A stretch of 64,000 bases of DNA from Arthrobacter stackebrandtii (GCF_017876675.1 NZ_JAGIOI010000001.1:4363939-4427938), one strand, 5' to 3'. Counted from the stretch's first letter, positions 38,206-47,602 are shown. Notes: generated by a model not told the origin, from the letters alone. A program made the numbers and translations.

Positions 38206-39024
38206 ATGGACTGGCTTGAAGCAGCCACGCACCTGCGCAGCCTGAACGAGCCGGCGGTCATCGCCACGCTCGTCCAGGTGCGCGGCCACGCACCGCGGGA
38301 ACCGGGGGCCAAGATGGTGGTCTCCGCCGCCGGCTCCTGGGGAACTGTCGGAGGCGGCAACTTTGAGGCCGAGGTCATCGACCGCGCGCGTGAACTGATG
38401 TCGGGCGGAACAGGCGGCCCGGAGCTCATGTCCTTTCCGCTCAGCGACAAGGCGCCCACCCGGCACGGCGTGCAGTGCTGCGGCGGGGAGGTCTCGGTGC
38501 TGCTGGAGCTGCTGCCCTCCCGCCGCACGGTCGCTGTCTTTGGCATGGGGCATGTCGGCTTCGAAATAGCCCACATCCTGTCCCGGCTGCCAATCGACCT
38601 GGTGCTCGCGGACTCCCGCCCGGACGCCGTCGAGCCCGCAAGGATGGAACCGCTGACCCGCGGGCCGGCCACCACCACCATCCACCATGCCCCGGCGCCC
38701 GAGACCGTGCTGCAGGGGCTGCCGGCCGGGGCGGCGGTGCTCGTGCTCACGCACGACCACGCCGAGGACCTCATCCTCTGCGACACGGCCCTGCGCGCGC
38801 AGGCGGCCGGGGCGGGTCCGGGCTACCTCGGGCTGATCGGCTCCCGCAGCAAGTGGCAGCGGTTCCGCAAGCGGCTCCTGGAGGAAGGGCACACCGAGGA
38901 GGAGCTGGCCCGCATCACCTGCCCCATCGGCCTCGCGGAAATCACCGGCAAGGAACCCATCAGCATTGCGGTCGGTGTCGCCGCAGACCTCGTACTGCGC
39001 TGGGAGCGGGAAAAGGACTCCTGA
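38206..39024 (+). CDS. xdhC: Xanthine dehydrogenase accessory protein XdhC
   Basis: XdhC binds the molybdenum cofactor, helps add its sulfido ligand and inserts it into XdhB. The 272-residue protein has the N-terminal XdhC/CoxI domain (PAVIATLVQVRGHAPREPGA) with Cys residues in GVQCCGGE, and a Rossmann-like domain with VAVFGMGHVGFEIA and LIGSRSKWQRFRKRL. It is six bases from xdhB. No urate oxidase or allantoin gene is in the window. Confidence 0.93.
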   Translation: MDWLEAATHLRSLNEPAVIATLVQVRGHAPREPGAKMVVSAAGSWGTVGGGNFEAEVIDRARELMSGGTGGPELMSFPLSDKAPTRHGVQCCGGEVSVLLELLPSRRTVAVFGMGHVGFEIAHILSRLPIDLVLADSRPDAVEPARMEPLTRGPATTTIHHAPAPETVLQGLPAGAAVLVLTHDHAEDLILCDTALRAQAAGAGPGYLGLIGSRSKWQRFRKRLLEEGHTEEELARITCPIGLAEITGKEPISIAVGVAADLVLRWEREKDS

Positions 39025-39247
39025 AGCATCGCCGGCTCCCGGCACGGCGGAGGCACGGGACCAAAACGGCGGAAAACCCGCACCCGGGCGGGACAGCCGA
39101 GACGCAGTCGGCGGACCTGACATTTTTTCAGGCCCCGGGCGGCCAATTCGAGGTGCCTGCGGCGTCCGCCACAGCGCAGGGAAAACACATTTTCACCAGG
39201 CCCACAGCTGCACAACCGGCACCGAAAATCCAATATTCAACATTAGG

Positions 39248-39262
39248 TTTTGCAGGGCAAAA
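39248..39262. promoter_or_regulatory. Palindrome upstream of the decayed transporter
   Basis: TTTTGC-AGG-GCAAAA lies in an AT-richer stretch about 110 bases before the decayed transporter gene. It resembles IclR-family operators and may be the site of the IclR gene at 41578. The rest of the 349 bases from xdhC to the decayed gene shows no reading frame I can support. Confidence 0.4.
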
Positions 39263-39373
39263 CATTCATTCTTTGTACTTCCAGCACCGGCCGGCGCACT
39301 TCTATGGTCATCTCATGCCGGCGGCCAGCGCCGCAGGCGGCAACCAACGTCCACGCAAACCATGGAGCCAGCC

Positions 39374-39835
39374 GTGAAGTTCACACGGTCCCAGATGTTC
39401 AAGGCCGCCTTCAGCGACCCCTCCAACGCCCCCGATGTGACCGAGTTCGGCAACACGGACCTGGCCGGCCATGTGGGCGCCAATTGCTTCGCCATGGGCG
39501 ATCTTTGCGCACTCGTTGCCGGCTTGGACGCGGCCACGTCTTGGATGTTACGCAGCTTTGTCGCGGCAGTGCCCGTGGAATTGGGGGAAGCCGCTAAGCT
39601 CGACGGCGCCAGCAGCTTTCGTTTTGTCCGCTCCGTGCTCTTCCCCCTGGTTGCGCCCGGCGTGGTGGCCTGCTCCGAGTTTTCCGTCATCTCCACCTGG
39701 AACGACTTCCTGTTTGCCAAGACGTTCATCATCTCGGCGCAGGAAAATTCCATCATGACCGACCCGGTGCTGATCTTCTTCATCGCCGTACAGCGCAGGC
39801 TCGTCTCCGGCTTGGCCGGCGCCGTGAAGGGATAG
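39374..39835 (+). pseudogene. Collapsed GlcNAc-type ABC transporter operon (binding protein fused to permease)
   Basis: From a GTG with GGAG six bases upstream, the frame reads VKFTRSQMFKA, the start of a binding-protein signal sequence, then jumps to DPSNAPDVTEFGNTD, a segment from inside a sugar-binding protein. It jumps again to SWMLRSFVAAVPVELGEAA and the permease EAA loop EAAKLDGASSFRF, runs through SVISTWNDFLFAKTFIIS, and skips about 20 residues to end with VLIFFIAVQRRLVSGLAGAV, a permease C-terminus. So at least three in-frame deletions have reduced a three-gene operon to 462 bases. It directly precedes a hexosaminidase gene. A working protein is very unlikely. Confidence 0.8.
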
Positions 39836-39907
39836 CCGTACGGGCACCGCCCCGCCGGCAACCACCACAACTCCAGTACCCACCCCATTTCAACAAAGGA
39901 TGCTTCA

Positions 39908-41581
39908 TTGACTGCCCCCAACCTGGTCCCCGTCCCCTGGTCCCTTCAGGACAACCCCCTGGGTGCCGCCGTGCGCCTCGATGGCGGCACCACCCTGTCC
40001 AGCGATCCGCAGCTGGCCCCGGCCAGGCGCTGGCTGGCGCGTGCACTGGGCGCGGCCACCGGATGGGACCTGCCGCCGCATGCCGCCGGCACCGAAGCGG
40101 CCGACATTGCCTTCGTCCTCGACGGATCATTGGCGGAGGAGGGCTACACGCTCACCGTGGATGCCACGGTGCAGGTCCGTGCAGCCGGCAGCGCCGGAGC
40201 CTTTTATGCCGCCCAGACACTGCTGCAGCTGCTCGGTGCGGGCGCATTCCGCCAGGCACCGCTCGCAGAAAAACAGGCCTGGCTGCTGCCGGCCCTGACC
40301 ATCGCGGACAAGCCCCGGTTTGGCTACCGCGGCGTCATGCTCGATGTGGCACGCCACTTTCTGCCCAAGGATGACGTGCTGCGGTTCATTGAGGTGGCAG
40401 CCATGCACAAACTGAACATCCTGCACCTGCACCTCAGCGATGACCAGGGCTGGCGTATGGAAATCAACCGCTACCCCCTGCTGACGGAGGTCGGCGCCTG
40501 GCGGCGGGAATCCTCCCTGGGCGCCTGGCGCGCCGGCGTCTACGACGGCCAGCCGCACGGGGGCTTCTACACGCAGGACGACCTGCGTGAAATTGTGGCT
40601 TTTGCCGCCGAGCGCAACATCACGGTCATCCCGGAAATTGATGTTCCCGGACACAGCCAGGCCGCCATCGCGGCGTACCCGGAACTGGGGCCGGCCGGCG
40701 GACCCGTGGAGGTGTGGACCCGCTGGGGCATCAACACCACGGTCCTGGATCCCAGCGACTTCGCCGTGGACTTCTACAAGAACGTCCTGGATGAGGTCAT
40801 GGACATCTTCCCGTCCCCGTGGATCAGCGTCGGGGGCGACGAGGTGCCGCCCGGGCAGTGGGAGGCCGGCACCGCGGCGCGGGACAAGGCTGCGGCCCTG
40901 GGCCTGGACTCGGTCGCGGGGCTGCACGGCTGGTTCATCGCCCAGCTGGCGGAGCACCTTCAGGCCGCGGGCCGCAAGACTGCCGTGTGGGACGAGGTGG
41001 GCGAATTCGGCCTGCCCGACGGCGTCCTCGTCCATGCCTGGCGCGGCAGCCAGGGCGGCCTGGACGCCCTGGCCGGCGGCCACGACGTCGTGGTCTGTCC
41101 TGAGCACCGCCTCTATCTTGACCACCGCCAGGCCGACGGCGACGGCGAACCCGTGCCGGTCGGCTTCGTCACCACGCTGGAGGATGTCTACAGCTACGAC
41201 CCCTCCGAGGGTATGGCAGGCGGGGAATTCCCGGGCCGCCTGCTGGGGGCCCAGGCCAACATTTGGACAGAGCACCTGCCCACGGCCCGCAGGGTCGACT
41301 ATGCGGCCTACCCCCGGCTCAGCGCCCTGGCCGAAGTCTTTTGGTCCAATCCATGGCGGCGCGACTTCAGCGAGTTCCAGGGCCGGCTCACCGGCGGCCA
41401 CCTCGACCGGCTGGCGGCCATGGGAGTCGAGTACCGCCCGCTGGACGGCCCGCTTCCTTGGCAGCAGCGGCCCGGAATTGCCGGGTGGAAGAGGGACTAC
41501 GAGCAGGAATGCCGGGATGCGGCGGCCGGTATCGCCGTCGGCGAACCCACCGGAACCGGCCTGCAGGCCGACGCACTGTGA
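39908..41581 (+). CDS. Beta-N-acetylhexosaminidase (GH20), cytoplasmic
   Basis: The 557-residue enzyme removes terminal N-acetylhexosamine from chitooligosaccharides. It has a non-catalytic N-terminal domain (to about residue 135) and a GH20 barrel with RGVMLDVARHF, HLHLSDDQGWR and the catalytic Asp-Glu pair in SVGGDEVP. No signal peptide is seen, so it acts on imported sugars. The start is a TTG with AAAGGA seven bases upstream. Its own importer, just before it, is decayed, and its end overlaps an IclR gene. Confidence 0.92.
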   Translation: MTAPNLVPVPWSLQDNPLGAAVRLDGGTTLSSDPQLAPARRWLARALGAATGWDLPPHAAGTEAADIAFVLDGSLAEEGYTLTVDATVQVRAAGSAGAFYAAQTLLQLLGAGAFRQAPLAEKQAWLLPALTIADKPRFGYRGVMLDVARHFLPKDDVLRFIEVAAMHKLNILHLHLSDDQGWRMEINRYPLLTEVGAWRRESSLGAWRAGVYDGQPHGGFYTQDDLREIVAFAAERNITVIPEIDVPGHSQAAIAAYPELGPAGGPVEVWTRWGINTTVLDPSDFAVDFYKNVLDEVMDIFPSPWISVGGDEVPPGQWEAGTAARDKAAALGLDSVAGLHGWFIAQLAEHLQAAGRKTAVWDEVGEFGLPDGVLVHAWRGSQGGLDALAGGHDVVVCPEHRLYLDHRQADGDGEPVPVGFVTTLEDVYSYDPSEGMAGGEFPGRLLGAQANIWTEHLPTARRVDYAAYPRLSALAEVFWSNPWRRDFSEFQGRLTGGHLDRLAAMGVEYRPLDGPLPWQQRPGIAGWKRDYEQECRDAAAGIAVGEPTGTGLQADAL

Positions 41582-42396
41582 CCGCAGCCGCCCCCGCCGG
41601 CGAGCAGCGCAACACGTCCTCGTCCCTTCGCAAGGCCCTGCTGCTCCTTGACGTGGTGTCCAGCCACGCCCCTGCGGACGGGCTGGCCCTGGCCGAGCTG
41701 GCGGATCTTTCGGGGATCAACAAGAGCACGCTGCTGCGCCTGGCCGGGCCCCTCATTGACGAGAACCTTGTGGAGCGGGACAGGGCCACGGGCCGGTTCC
41801 GGCTGGGGTTTGGCAGCCTTCGGCTGGGGCAGTCGTACCTTGATTCCCTGGACCTGCGCAGCTCCGCCAACGAGGAACTTCGCGCACTCATGCGCACGAC
41901 CTCCAACACGGTCCACCTCGTGGTGCTGTCCGGACATGATGTGGTCTACCTGGACAAGGTCGAGGACGAGGCCACAGTGCGCATGGCCTCCCGGGTTGGC
42001 GCATCCATGCCCGCCTATTGCACCGCCGTGGGCAAGGCCATCATGGCCTTTAGCCCGGACGAGGTGGTGGGCCCCATCCTTGCCGCGCCGTTGGCCGCCA
42101 TCACGCAGCGAACCATCACGGATCCGGCTGCCCTGAGGCTCGAACTCACCGCGGTGCGGCGCCGCGGCTACTCGGTCGACGACCGTGAAAACGAGCCCGA
42201 GGTCCGCTGCGTGGCCGCCCCCATCTTCAACCACGACGACCACGTGGTCGCCGCGCTGAGCGTGTCCTCCCTGGCCTCGCGCATGACCCCCGCCAAGGTC
42301 AGGGAGGTGGGGCCCATGGCAGCGGGGGCGGCGCTGCGCATCTCTGCCAGGCTTGGCTCGCGCAAGGCCGCATCGATGCTCACGTCCCAGTCCTGA
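41578..42396 (+). CDS. IclR-family transcriptional regulator, hexosaminidase operon
   Basis: The 272-residue protein has an N-terminal winged helix (LAELADLSGINKSTLLRL) and a C-terminal IclR effector domain (TSNTVHLVVLSGHDVVYLDKVE, PAYCTAVGKAIMAF). Its GTG start overlaps the hexosaminidase stop (GTGA), so the two are coupled. It may sense an amino sugar and bind the palindrome at 39248. It is distinct from the second IclR gene at 48828. Confidence 0.9.
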   Translation: MTAAAPAGEQRNTSSSLRKALLLLDVVSSHAPADGLALAELADLSGINKSTLLRLAGPLIDENLVERDRATGRFRLGFGSLRLGQSYLDSLDLRSSANEELRALMRTTSNTVHLVVLSGHDVVYLDKVEDEATVRMASRVGASMPAYCTAVGKAIMAFSPDEVVGPILAAPLAAITQRTITDPAALRLELTAVRRRGYSVDDRENEPEVRCVAAPIFNHDDHVVAALSVSSLASRMTPAKVREVGPMAAGAALRISARLGSRKAASMLTSQS

Positions 42397-42446
42397 GCCG
42401 AAGCGTCGTTCCCTGCGGTCCGGCAGCAGCGCAGGCGCCAAAAGCA

Positions 42447-42494
42447 CGACGGCGGGTGCCCACCTTCCATGTCAAAGGTGGGCACCCGCCGTCG
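42447..42494. terminator. Bidirectional terminator, GCACGACGGCG family
   Basis: The stem CGACGGCGGGTGCCCACCTT pairs with its complement around an 8-base loop; AAAAT follows on the plus strand and AAAAGC precedes it. It separates the convergent IclR and GntP-family genes. Confidence 0.85.
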
Positions 42495-42513
42495 AAAATT
42501 TCTATGTGCGGTG

Positions 42514-43908
42514 CTAGACGAACTGCCAGATCAGGGCAGCCATGCCAAAGCCCACCACGGAAAGGACGGTTTCCAGCACGGTCCACGTCTTCAGGGTGTC
42601 CTTGACGGACATGTTGAAGTACTTGGAGATGATCCAGAAGCCGCCGTCGTTGACGTGGCTGGCAATGACGGAGCCCGAGGCGATGGCCATGACAACCAGG
42701 GCCAGCTGCGGCTGTGAATACCCGGCGGCGAGAACGCTGGGGGCCAGGATGCCGCCGGTGGTCACGATGGCCACCGTGGCCGAGCCCTGGGCAATGCGCA
42801 TGCCGGCGGAGATGACGAACGCGGAGAGCAGCAGCGGCAGGCCGGCGGTGGACAGGGAATCGGCCACGGCCTTGCCCACACCGGTTGCCCCCAGCACGGC
42901 GCCGAAGAAGGCGCCGGCACCGACCACGAGCAGGATCATGCCTACGGGACGCAGCGAGGTGGAGGTCAGCTCGGCCAGATCGTCCCGGCTCATGCCGCGG
43001 CGTGTGCCCAGCAGCCACATGGCCAGCAGCACGGCCACGGTCAACGCGATGGCCGGGTTGCCAAGGAACTGCAGGGTGGTGCGCAGGCCGCCGTCGGGCA
43101 GGGCAATGTTGCCGAAGGTGCCGCCCAGGATCAGGATCATGGGCGTGCCGATGGCCAGGAGGACGGTGCCCAGGGAGGGATCCCCCAGCGCCTTGGCCTG
43201 GTCCGACTCCGGCAGGACGCTGTCCTCGGGAACGTTCACCATGACGCGCTTGCCAATCCAGGTCCCCCAGAGGATGCCGGAGGCAAACCAGGCCGGAATG
43301 CCGCAGGCCAGGCCCATGATGATGATCCAGCCCAGTTCCACGTGGAAAAGCCCGGCAGCGGCAACGGGGCCTGGGTGCGGGGGCAGGAACGCATGGGTGA
43401 CTGACAAACCGGCCAGCAGCGGCAGTGCATAGAGGGCCAGCGACTTCCCGCCCTTGATGGCGGCAACATAGACCAGCGGCGCCAGAACGAAGATGCCGAT
43501 GTCGAAGAAGACGGGGATGCCCAGCACAAAGCCGGTGATGCCCATGGCCAGGGGCGTGCCCTTTTCGCCAAAGATCTTCACGAGCCGGCCCAGCAGCACT
43601 TCCGCGCCGCCGGAGCGTTCCAGGATGGCGCCCAGCACCGTGCCCAGGCCGATGATGACCGTGATGTGGCCCAGGATTCCGGCGAAACCCTTTTCAATGA
43701 TGGCGTCGCTGCTCTTGGTGGCCGAACCGACCAGGTCCTGCACGGACACGCCGCCGGCCAGTGCCACCAGGACACCCACCACCAGCAGGGCAATAAACGG
43801 TTCCAGCTTGACCTTGATGATCAGGACCAGGAGGAGGGCAATTCCCAGACCGGCCAGGAGCAACAGCCCTGCCGTGTCGTGGTGCAGCCAGTTAACAAAC
43901 TCTGTCAT
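42514..43908 (-). CDS. GntP-family sugar-acid permease
   Basis: The 464-residue membrane protein belongs to the gluconate:H+ symporter family, with about 12 hydrophobic helices and motifs such as LLAGLSVTHAFLPPHPGPVA, GFVLGIPVFFDIGIFVLAPL and ASHVNDGGFWIISKYF. Members import gluconate, idonate, glycerate or similar acids. The start MTEFVNWL has GGAAAG upstream. It is the last gene of the minus-strand operon with eda, deacylase and deaminase, so its substrate is probably the operon's starting acid, perhaps N-acetyl-D-glucosaminate. Confidence 0.9.
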   Translation of the reverse strand: MTEFVNWLHHDTAGLLLLAGLGIALLLVLIIKVKLEPFIALLVVGVLVALAGGVSVQDLVGSATKSSDAIIEKGFAGILGHITVIIGLGTVLGAILERSGGAEVLLGRLVKIFGEKGTPLAMGITGFVLGIPVFFDIGIFVLAPLVYVAAIKGGKSLALYALPLLAGLSVTHAFLPPHPGPVAAAGLFHVELGWIIIMGLACGIPAWFASGILWGTWIGKRVMVNVPEDSVLPESDQAKALGDPSLGTVLLAIGTPMILILGGTFGNIALPDGGLRTTLQFLGNPAIALTVAVLLAMWLLGTRRGMSRDDLAELTSTSLRPVGMILLVVGAGAFFGAVLGATGVGKAVADSLSTAGLPLLLSAFVISAGMRIAQGSATVAIVTTGGILAPSVLAAGYSQPQLALVVMAIASGSVIASHVNDGGFWIISKYFNMSVKDTLKTWTVLETVLSVVGFGMAALIWQFV

Positions 43909-43932
43909 GAGGGAACTTTCCAAAGAGGACGA

Positions 43933-44568
43933 TTAGCGAAGAATGCTGGTGAACGCTGCGGCGCGTTCGGTGATGTCTGCCCAGGTGCCGGCGGCGACGA
44001 CGGCGGGCGGCACCACTGCCGTGCCGCAGCAGACGGCGAGGGCGCCGGCGGCCAGGAAGTCCTGGGCGTTGGCGGCGTTGATTCCCCCTGAGGGAAGCAG
44101 CTTGATGCCCGAGTAGGGGCCCTGAAGGTCCTTCAGGTAGGCCGCACCCATGGCACTGGCCGGGAAGATCTTCACGACGGCGGAGCCCAGGTCCAGCGCC
44201 ATGGCCACCTCGGTGGGGGTCAGCGCGCCCAGGGAGAAGGGAATGCCGGCGTCGGCGGCCACGCGGGCCACCTCGGGACGGATCCCCGGCGTCACCAGGA
44301 ACTGGGCGCCGGCATCAATGGCTGCCTTGGCCTGGTCGGCGGTCAGGACCGTGCCCACACCCACCACGGCGCCATGCTCGGCCGCGGTGTCCGCGGCACG
44401 GGCAACATGCTTGAGCAAGTTGGGGGTGGTGTAGGTCAGTTCAACCCCGGAGATGCCTCCGGCCACCAGTGCGCGGCAGAGTTCTGCGGCGTCGGCAATG
44501 TCGGGGGCGCGGACCACGGCAATGGTGCGGTCTGCCTCGAGACGGGCAATGAATTCGGTGTTGTTCAT
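43933..44568 (-). CDS. eda: 2-Dehydro-3-deoxyphosphogluconate (KDPG) aldolase
   Basis: The 211-residue protein is a class I KDPG/KHG aldolase: RTIAVVRAPD at the start, VELTYTTPN, GAQFLVTPGIRPEV and the Schiff-base lysine in VKIFPASAMG. It cleaves KDPG to pyruvate and glyceraldehyde-3-phosphate. It overlaps the deacylase start by 4 bases. With the KDG kinase encoded divergently, it forms the last two steps of a 2-keto-3-deoxygluconate route. Confidence 0.92.
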   Translation of the reverse strand: MNNTEFIARLEADRTIAVVRAPDIADAAELCRALVAGGISGVELTYTTPNLLKHVARAADTAAEHGAVVGVGTVLTADQAKAAIDAGAQFLVTPGIRPEVARVAADAGIPFSLGALTPTEVAMALDLGSAVVKIFPASAMGAAYLKDLQGPYSGIKLLPSGGINAANAQDFLAAGALAVCCGTAVVPPAVVAAGTWADITERAAAFTSILR

Positions 44569-46196
44569 GGGGTGGATCGGGTTCCTTCCGGGGTGCGGCG
44601 CAGTGCCCTGCCGGCGAGTGCACCGGTGGGCTTGCCTGCCTCGATGGCGGCAATGCCGTTGACAAAGACGTAGTGGATGCCGGTCGCGGCCTGGCGGGGT
44701 TCGGCAAAGGTGGCCGTGGCGTTGACGGTTTCCGGGTCAAAGAGGACCAGGTCGGCGGCAAAGCCCGCGCGGACCAGGCCGCGGTCCACCAGCTTGAGCC
44801 GCGCGGCGGGGCGGCCGGTGAGGTGGTTGACGGTTTCTTCCAGGGTCAGCAGGCCGAGTTCGCGGCTGTAGTGGCCCAGGTAGCGCGGGAAGGTTCCCCA
44901 GGCACGGGGATGTGGTTTTCCGCCCACCAGGATGCCGTCGGAGCCCCCGGTGTGGGTCTTGTGCACCATGATGGCCCGAACATTTTCCTCGTGGCCCACG
45001 TGCTGCAGGATGCCGGTGGCCATCTTGTCACGCAGCAGGATGTCAACGAAGACGTCAAACGCGTCCTGCCCCGACTCGGCGGCAATCTGGGCCACGGTCT
45101 TGCCCACAAACGCATCCAGCCCCGGGTTCTTGACTCCGGATATTTCCAGCGTCTCCCACTCGGCCACCACGCCGTGGCAGCCGTCGGAGCCATAGATCTC
45201 AACGTTCTCACGAATGTGCATCAGCGTGTCCGGATCGCGGAGCCGTGCCATGGTGGGCTCCGATCCGCCGGCGGAGGCCCAGCTGGGCAGGATCGCGGAC
45301 AAGGTGGTGGCGCCCGGCAGGTAGGGGTACGTGTCCAAGGTGATGTCCACGCCGTCGTCGAGGGCACGGTCGATGAGCCCCAGCAGGTCTGGGGCGCGGC
45401 CCTTGTTCGGGGCAAAGTTCATGGTGGCGTGGGAGAGGTGCAGGGCGCATCCAGTGTCGCGGCTGAGCTCAATCATCTCGTCATATGCCTCAAGCGCCCC
45501 CTTCCCGTAGGAGCGGTGGTGCGGGGCGTAGAAGCCGCCGAACTCGGCCACCGTGGAGCACAGTTGCGCCAACTCCTCCGTGGTGGCGTACATGCCGGGC
45601 GTGTAGGTCAGCCCGGAGGACATGCCAACGGCACCCTCGGCCATGCCCTGGCGGATGACGGCCTGCTGCGCGGCGATCTCCCCCGCAGTGGCCTCGCCCT
45701 CGCCAAAACCGCGCACCATGGCCCGGACTGTGCCCTGGGGAATCAGGTAGGCCGCGTTGGTGGCGATTCCCTGGTCGAGCCGGTCCAGGTACTCCCCCAC
45801 CGTGCGCCAGTTGAAGTCGAAGTCCTCGGGGTTGTCGTTCCAGCCGGCGATCTTTTGCCGCACGCCGTCGAGCGTCACGTCGTCGATTGGAGCGTAGGAA
45901 AGCCCGTCCTGGCCCAGCAGCTCAGTGGTGACGCCCTGGCTGATCTTGGCGTAGTGCCCAGGGTTCAGGAACAGCTGCAGGTCCGAGTGGGCGTGCATGT
46001 CAATAAATCCGGGACTGAGGACCAGTCCAGTGGCGTCGATGGCGTCCGCATCCATGGCGTGCGTGCCGGGCGCCGCAATGCTGTGGATGGCGCCGTTTTC
46101 AAGGACGACGTCAGCGGCGAACCTGGGTGCGCCGCTGCCGTCAACAACGGTTGCGTTGGCAATGATGGTGCGCCTGGCGGCGGTTGGGGCGGCCAC
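44565..46196 (-). CDS. N-acyl-D-amino-acid deacylase-family amidohydrolase
   Basis: The 543-residue protein is an amidohydrolase of the D-aminoacylase group. Metal ligands appear in FIDMHAHSDLQ, LHLSHATMNF and ITLDTYPY regions, and the late segment HPRAWGTFPRYLGHYSRE is typical. The usual GNCG loop that supplies a cysteine ligand reads GQDG here. It removes the acyl group from an N-acyl-D-amino acid or a look-alike such as N-acetyl-D-glucosaminate. GTG start, three bases after the deaminase stop. Confidence 0.85.
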   Translation of the reverse strand: MAAPTAARRTIIANATVVDGSGAPRFAADVVLENGAIHSIAAPGTHAMDADAIDATGLVLSPGFIDMHAHSDLQLFLNPGHYAKISQGVTTELLGQDGLSYAPIDDVTLDGVRQKIAGWNDNPEDFDFNWRTVGEYLDRLDQGIATNAAYLIPQGTVRAMVRGFGEGEATAGEIAAQQAVIRQGMAEGAVGMSSGLTYTPGMYATTEELAQLCSTVAEFGGFYAPHHRSYGKGALEAYDEMIELSRDTGCALHLSHATMNFAPNKGRAPDLLGLIDRALDDGVDITLDTYPYLPGATTLSAILPSWASAGGSEPTMARLRDPDTLMHIRENVEIYGSDGCHGVVAEWETLEISGVKNPGLDAFVGKTVAQIAAESGQDAFDVFVDILLRDKMATGILQHVGHEENVRAIMVHKTHTGGSDGILVGGKPHPRAWGTFPRYLGHYSRELGLLTLEETVNHLTGRPAARLKLVDRGLVRAGFAADLVLFDPETVNATATFAEPRQAATGIHYVFVNGIAAIEAGKPTGALAGRALRRTPEGTRSTP

Positions 46197-46199
46197 GAC

Positions 46200-47558
46200 T
46201 TAGAAGAACGTGTGGATGAGATCCACCACGCGGTTGTCGCTGCCGGTGTCCGCCAGGACGGGAATCAGGGTCCATTTGTCAAAGGCCGTGCACGGGTGGG
46301 ACAGGCCCAGGCGGACCACGTCGCCGATGTTCACCGTGGTGGTTTCAGGATCGTAGCGCAGGAAGCAGTGCTGGTCGTTGACGGCGCTGATGCTGGCCCC
46401 GGCCAGCACCGCCATCGGCCCGCCCAGGGACGTGCCCAGCATCTGCGGCTCCGGCAGGCCCTCGTCCACGGGCATGTCGCGCTTGCCGGCGTCGAGGATG
46501 GCCAGGCCAGGCTCCGGGGAGGAGACCACGCGGGCCCAGGCGTGCATGGCGGAGACAAACGGCGCCGCTCCGGAGCCGGCCTGCGCACCGCGGGAGAAGG
46601 GGGAAATCCCGCGGTAGAAACCGTCGTCGTGCACCATGTAGGCACCGCTGCGGATGATCACGTTGGTGCGCGGACCCCCGTTTGAGCCGTCGGAGGAGCA
46701 ACCGGCCAAGACATCGACCACATCGTCAAAGTAGGCGCTGCCGCCGGCCGTGATGATGATCTCGGCGTCCTGCGCGTAGAGGTTCTCGGCCAGCAGCTGC
46801 TCATGGAGGTCCTTGATGCGGGACAGGTAGCCGCGCACGGCGGTGAGTGCGCCGGCGTCGGCAGTGTGGGCCAGCGAACCTTCATAGCCGCCCACACCGA
46901 CCAGGCGCAAATGCTTGGCCGCGTCGACGGCCCGGGCAACCTCAAGGGCCTGGGCAACAGTGCGGATGCCGGTGCGGCCGCCGTTTCCACCCAGTTCCAC
47001 TATCACGTCAATGACGGAACCGGGGCTTGCTGACAAAACGCTCTCCTGCAGTGCCACGGTCTGCAGTGAGTCCACCCAGGACACCACCGAGAAATCCGGC
47101 CCCTGTGTCGCCGCCAGCCACGTGATGGCGGCGGGGTCGGTGAGGCTGTTGGCAACCATGACGCGCCGGAGCCCAAAGGCGTGTCCCACGCGCAGTTGGG
47201 AGGCGTTGGCCAAGGTGATGCCCCAGGCGCCGTGTTCAAGCTGTTCGCGCCACATTTGCGGCGCCATGGTGGTCTTGCCGTGGGGAGCCAGCAGCACGCC
47301 CCTGCTGGCACACCAATCCGCCATGAGGTCAACGTTCGCGGCCATGGCGGCGGCGCCAAGGGTCAGCAGCGGCGTTTGCAGCTCGCCCAGGGAAACGCCG
47401 GAAGCCACGAAACTGCCGGCACTGCGGCCGTGGGACGTGGCCGGAACAGCCTTGTATTTCCAGTCCAGTTCAATCTCATCCAGCGCATCCACCATGGCGG
47501 AATTGATCGCTGGGACAGGGGTGGCCCCGTTGCCCGCTGCTGCTTGTGTGCTGCCCAT
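46200..47558 (-). CDS. PLP-dependent deaminase/dehydratase of the D-threonine aldolase/DSD fold
   Basis: The 452-residue protein has an alanine-racemase-like PLP barrel with the Schiff-base lysine in LLAPHGKTTMAPQMW (near residue 95) and a C-terminal D-serine-dehydratase-like domain with the metal motif GLSHPC. Relatives include D-serine ammonia-lyase and the D-glucosaminate dehydratase of Pseudomonas. The gene leads the operon deaminase-deacylase-eda-gntP. Together with KDG kinase and aldolase this points to D-glucosaminate to 2-keto-3-deoxygluconate plus ammonia. A general D-amino-acid deaminase is the alternative. Confidence 0.8.
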   Translation of the reverse strand: MGSTQAAAGNGATPVPAINSAMVDALDEIELDWKYKAVPATSHGRSAGSFVASGVSLGELQTPLLTLGAAAMAANVDLMADWCASRGVLLAPHGKTTMAPQMWREQLEHGAWGITLANASQLRVGHAFGLRRVMVANSLTDPAAITWLAATQGPDFSVVSWVDSLQTVALQESVLSASPGSVIDVIVELGGNGGRTGIRTVAQALEVARAVDAAKHLRLVGVGGYEGSLAHTADAGALTAVRGYLSRIKDLHEQLLAENLYAQDAEIIITAGGSAYFDDVVDVLAGCSSDGSNGGPRTNVIIRSGAYMVHDDGFYRGISPFSRGAQAGSGAAPFVSAMHAWARVVSSPEPGLAILDAGKRDMPVDEGLPEPQMLGTSLGGPMAVLAGASISAVNDQHCFLRYDPETTTVNIGDVVRLGLSHPCTAFDKWTLIPVLADTGSDNRVVDLIHTFF

Positions 47559-47602
47559 TGCTACTTCCCTTCACGGGCCGCCAATCTGGCCTCGTTGCGT
47601 AT

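Noticed and set aside
44673..46685. 670-codon plus-strand frame opposite the deacylase gene
   Set aside because: It crosses two real genes and their junction on the opposite strand and shows no family signature.
46200..47558. PLP enzyme called alanine racemase
   Set aside because: It has only the N-terminal barrel fold in common. The C-terminal D-serine-dehydratase-like metal motif (GLSHPC) and operon context point to a deaminase or dehydratase.
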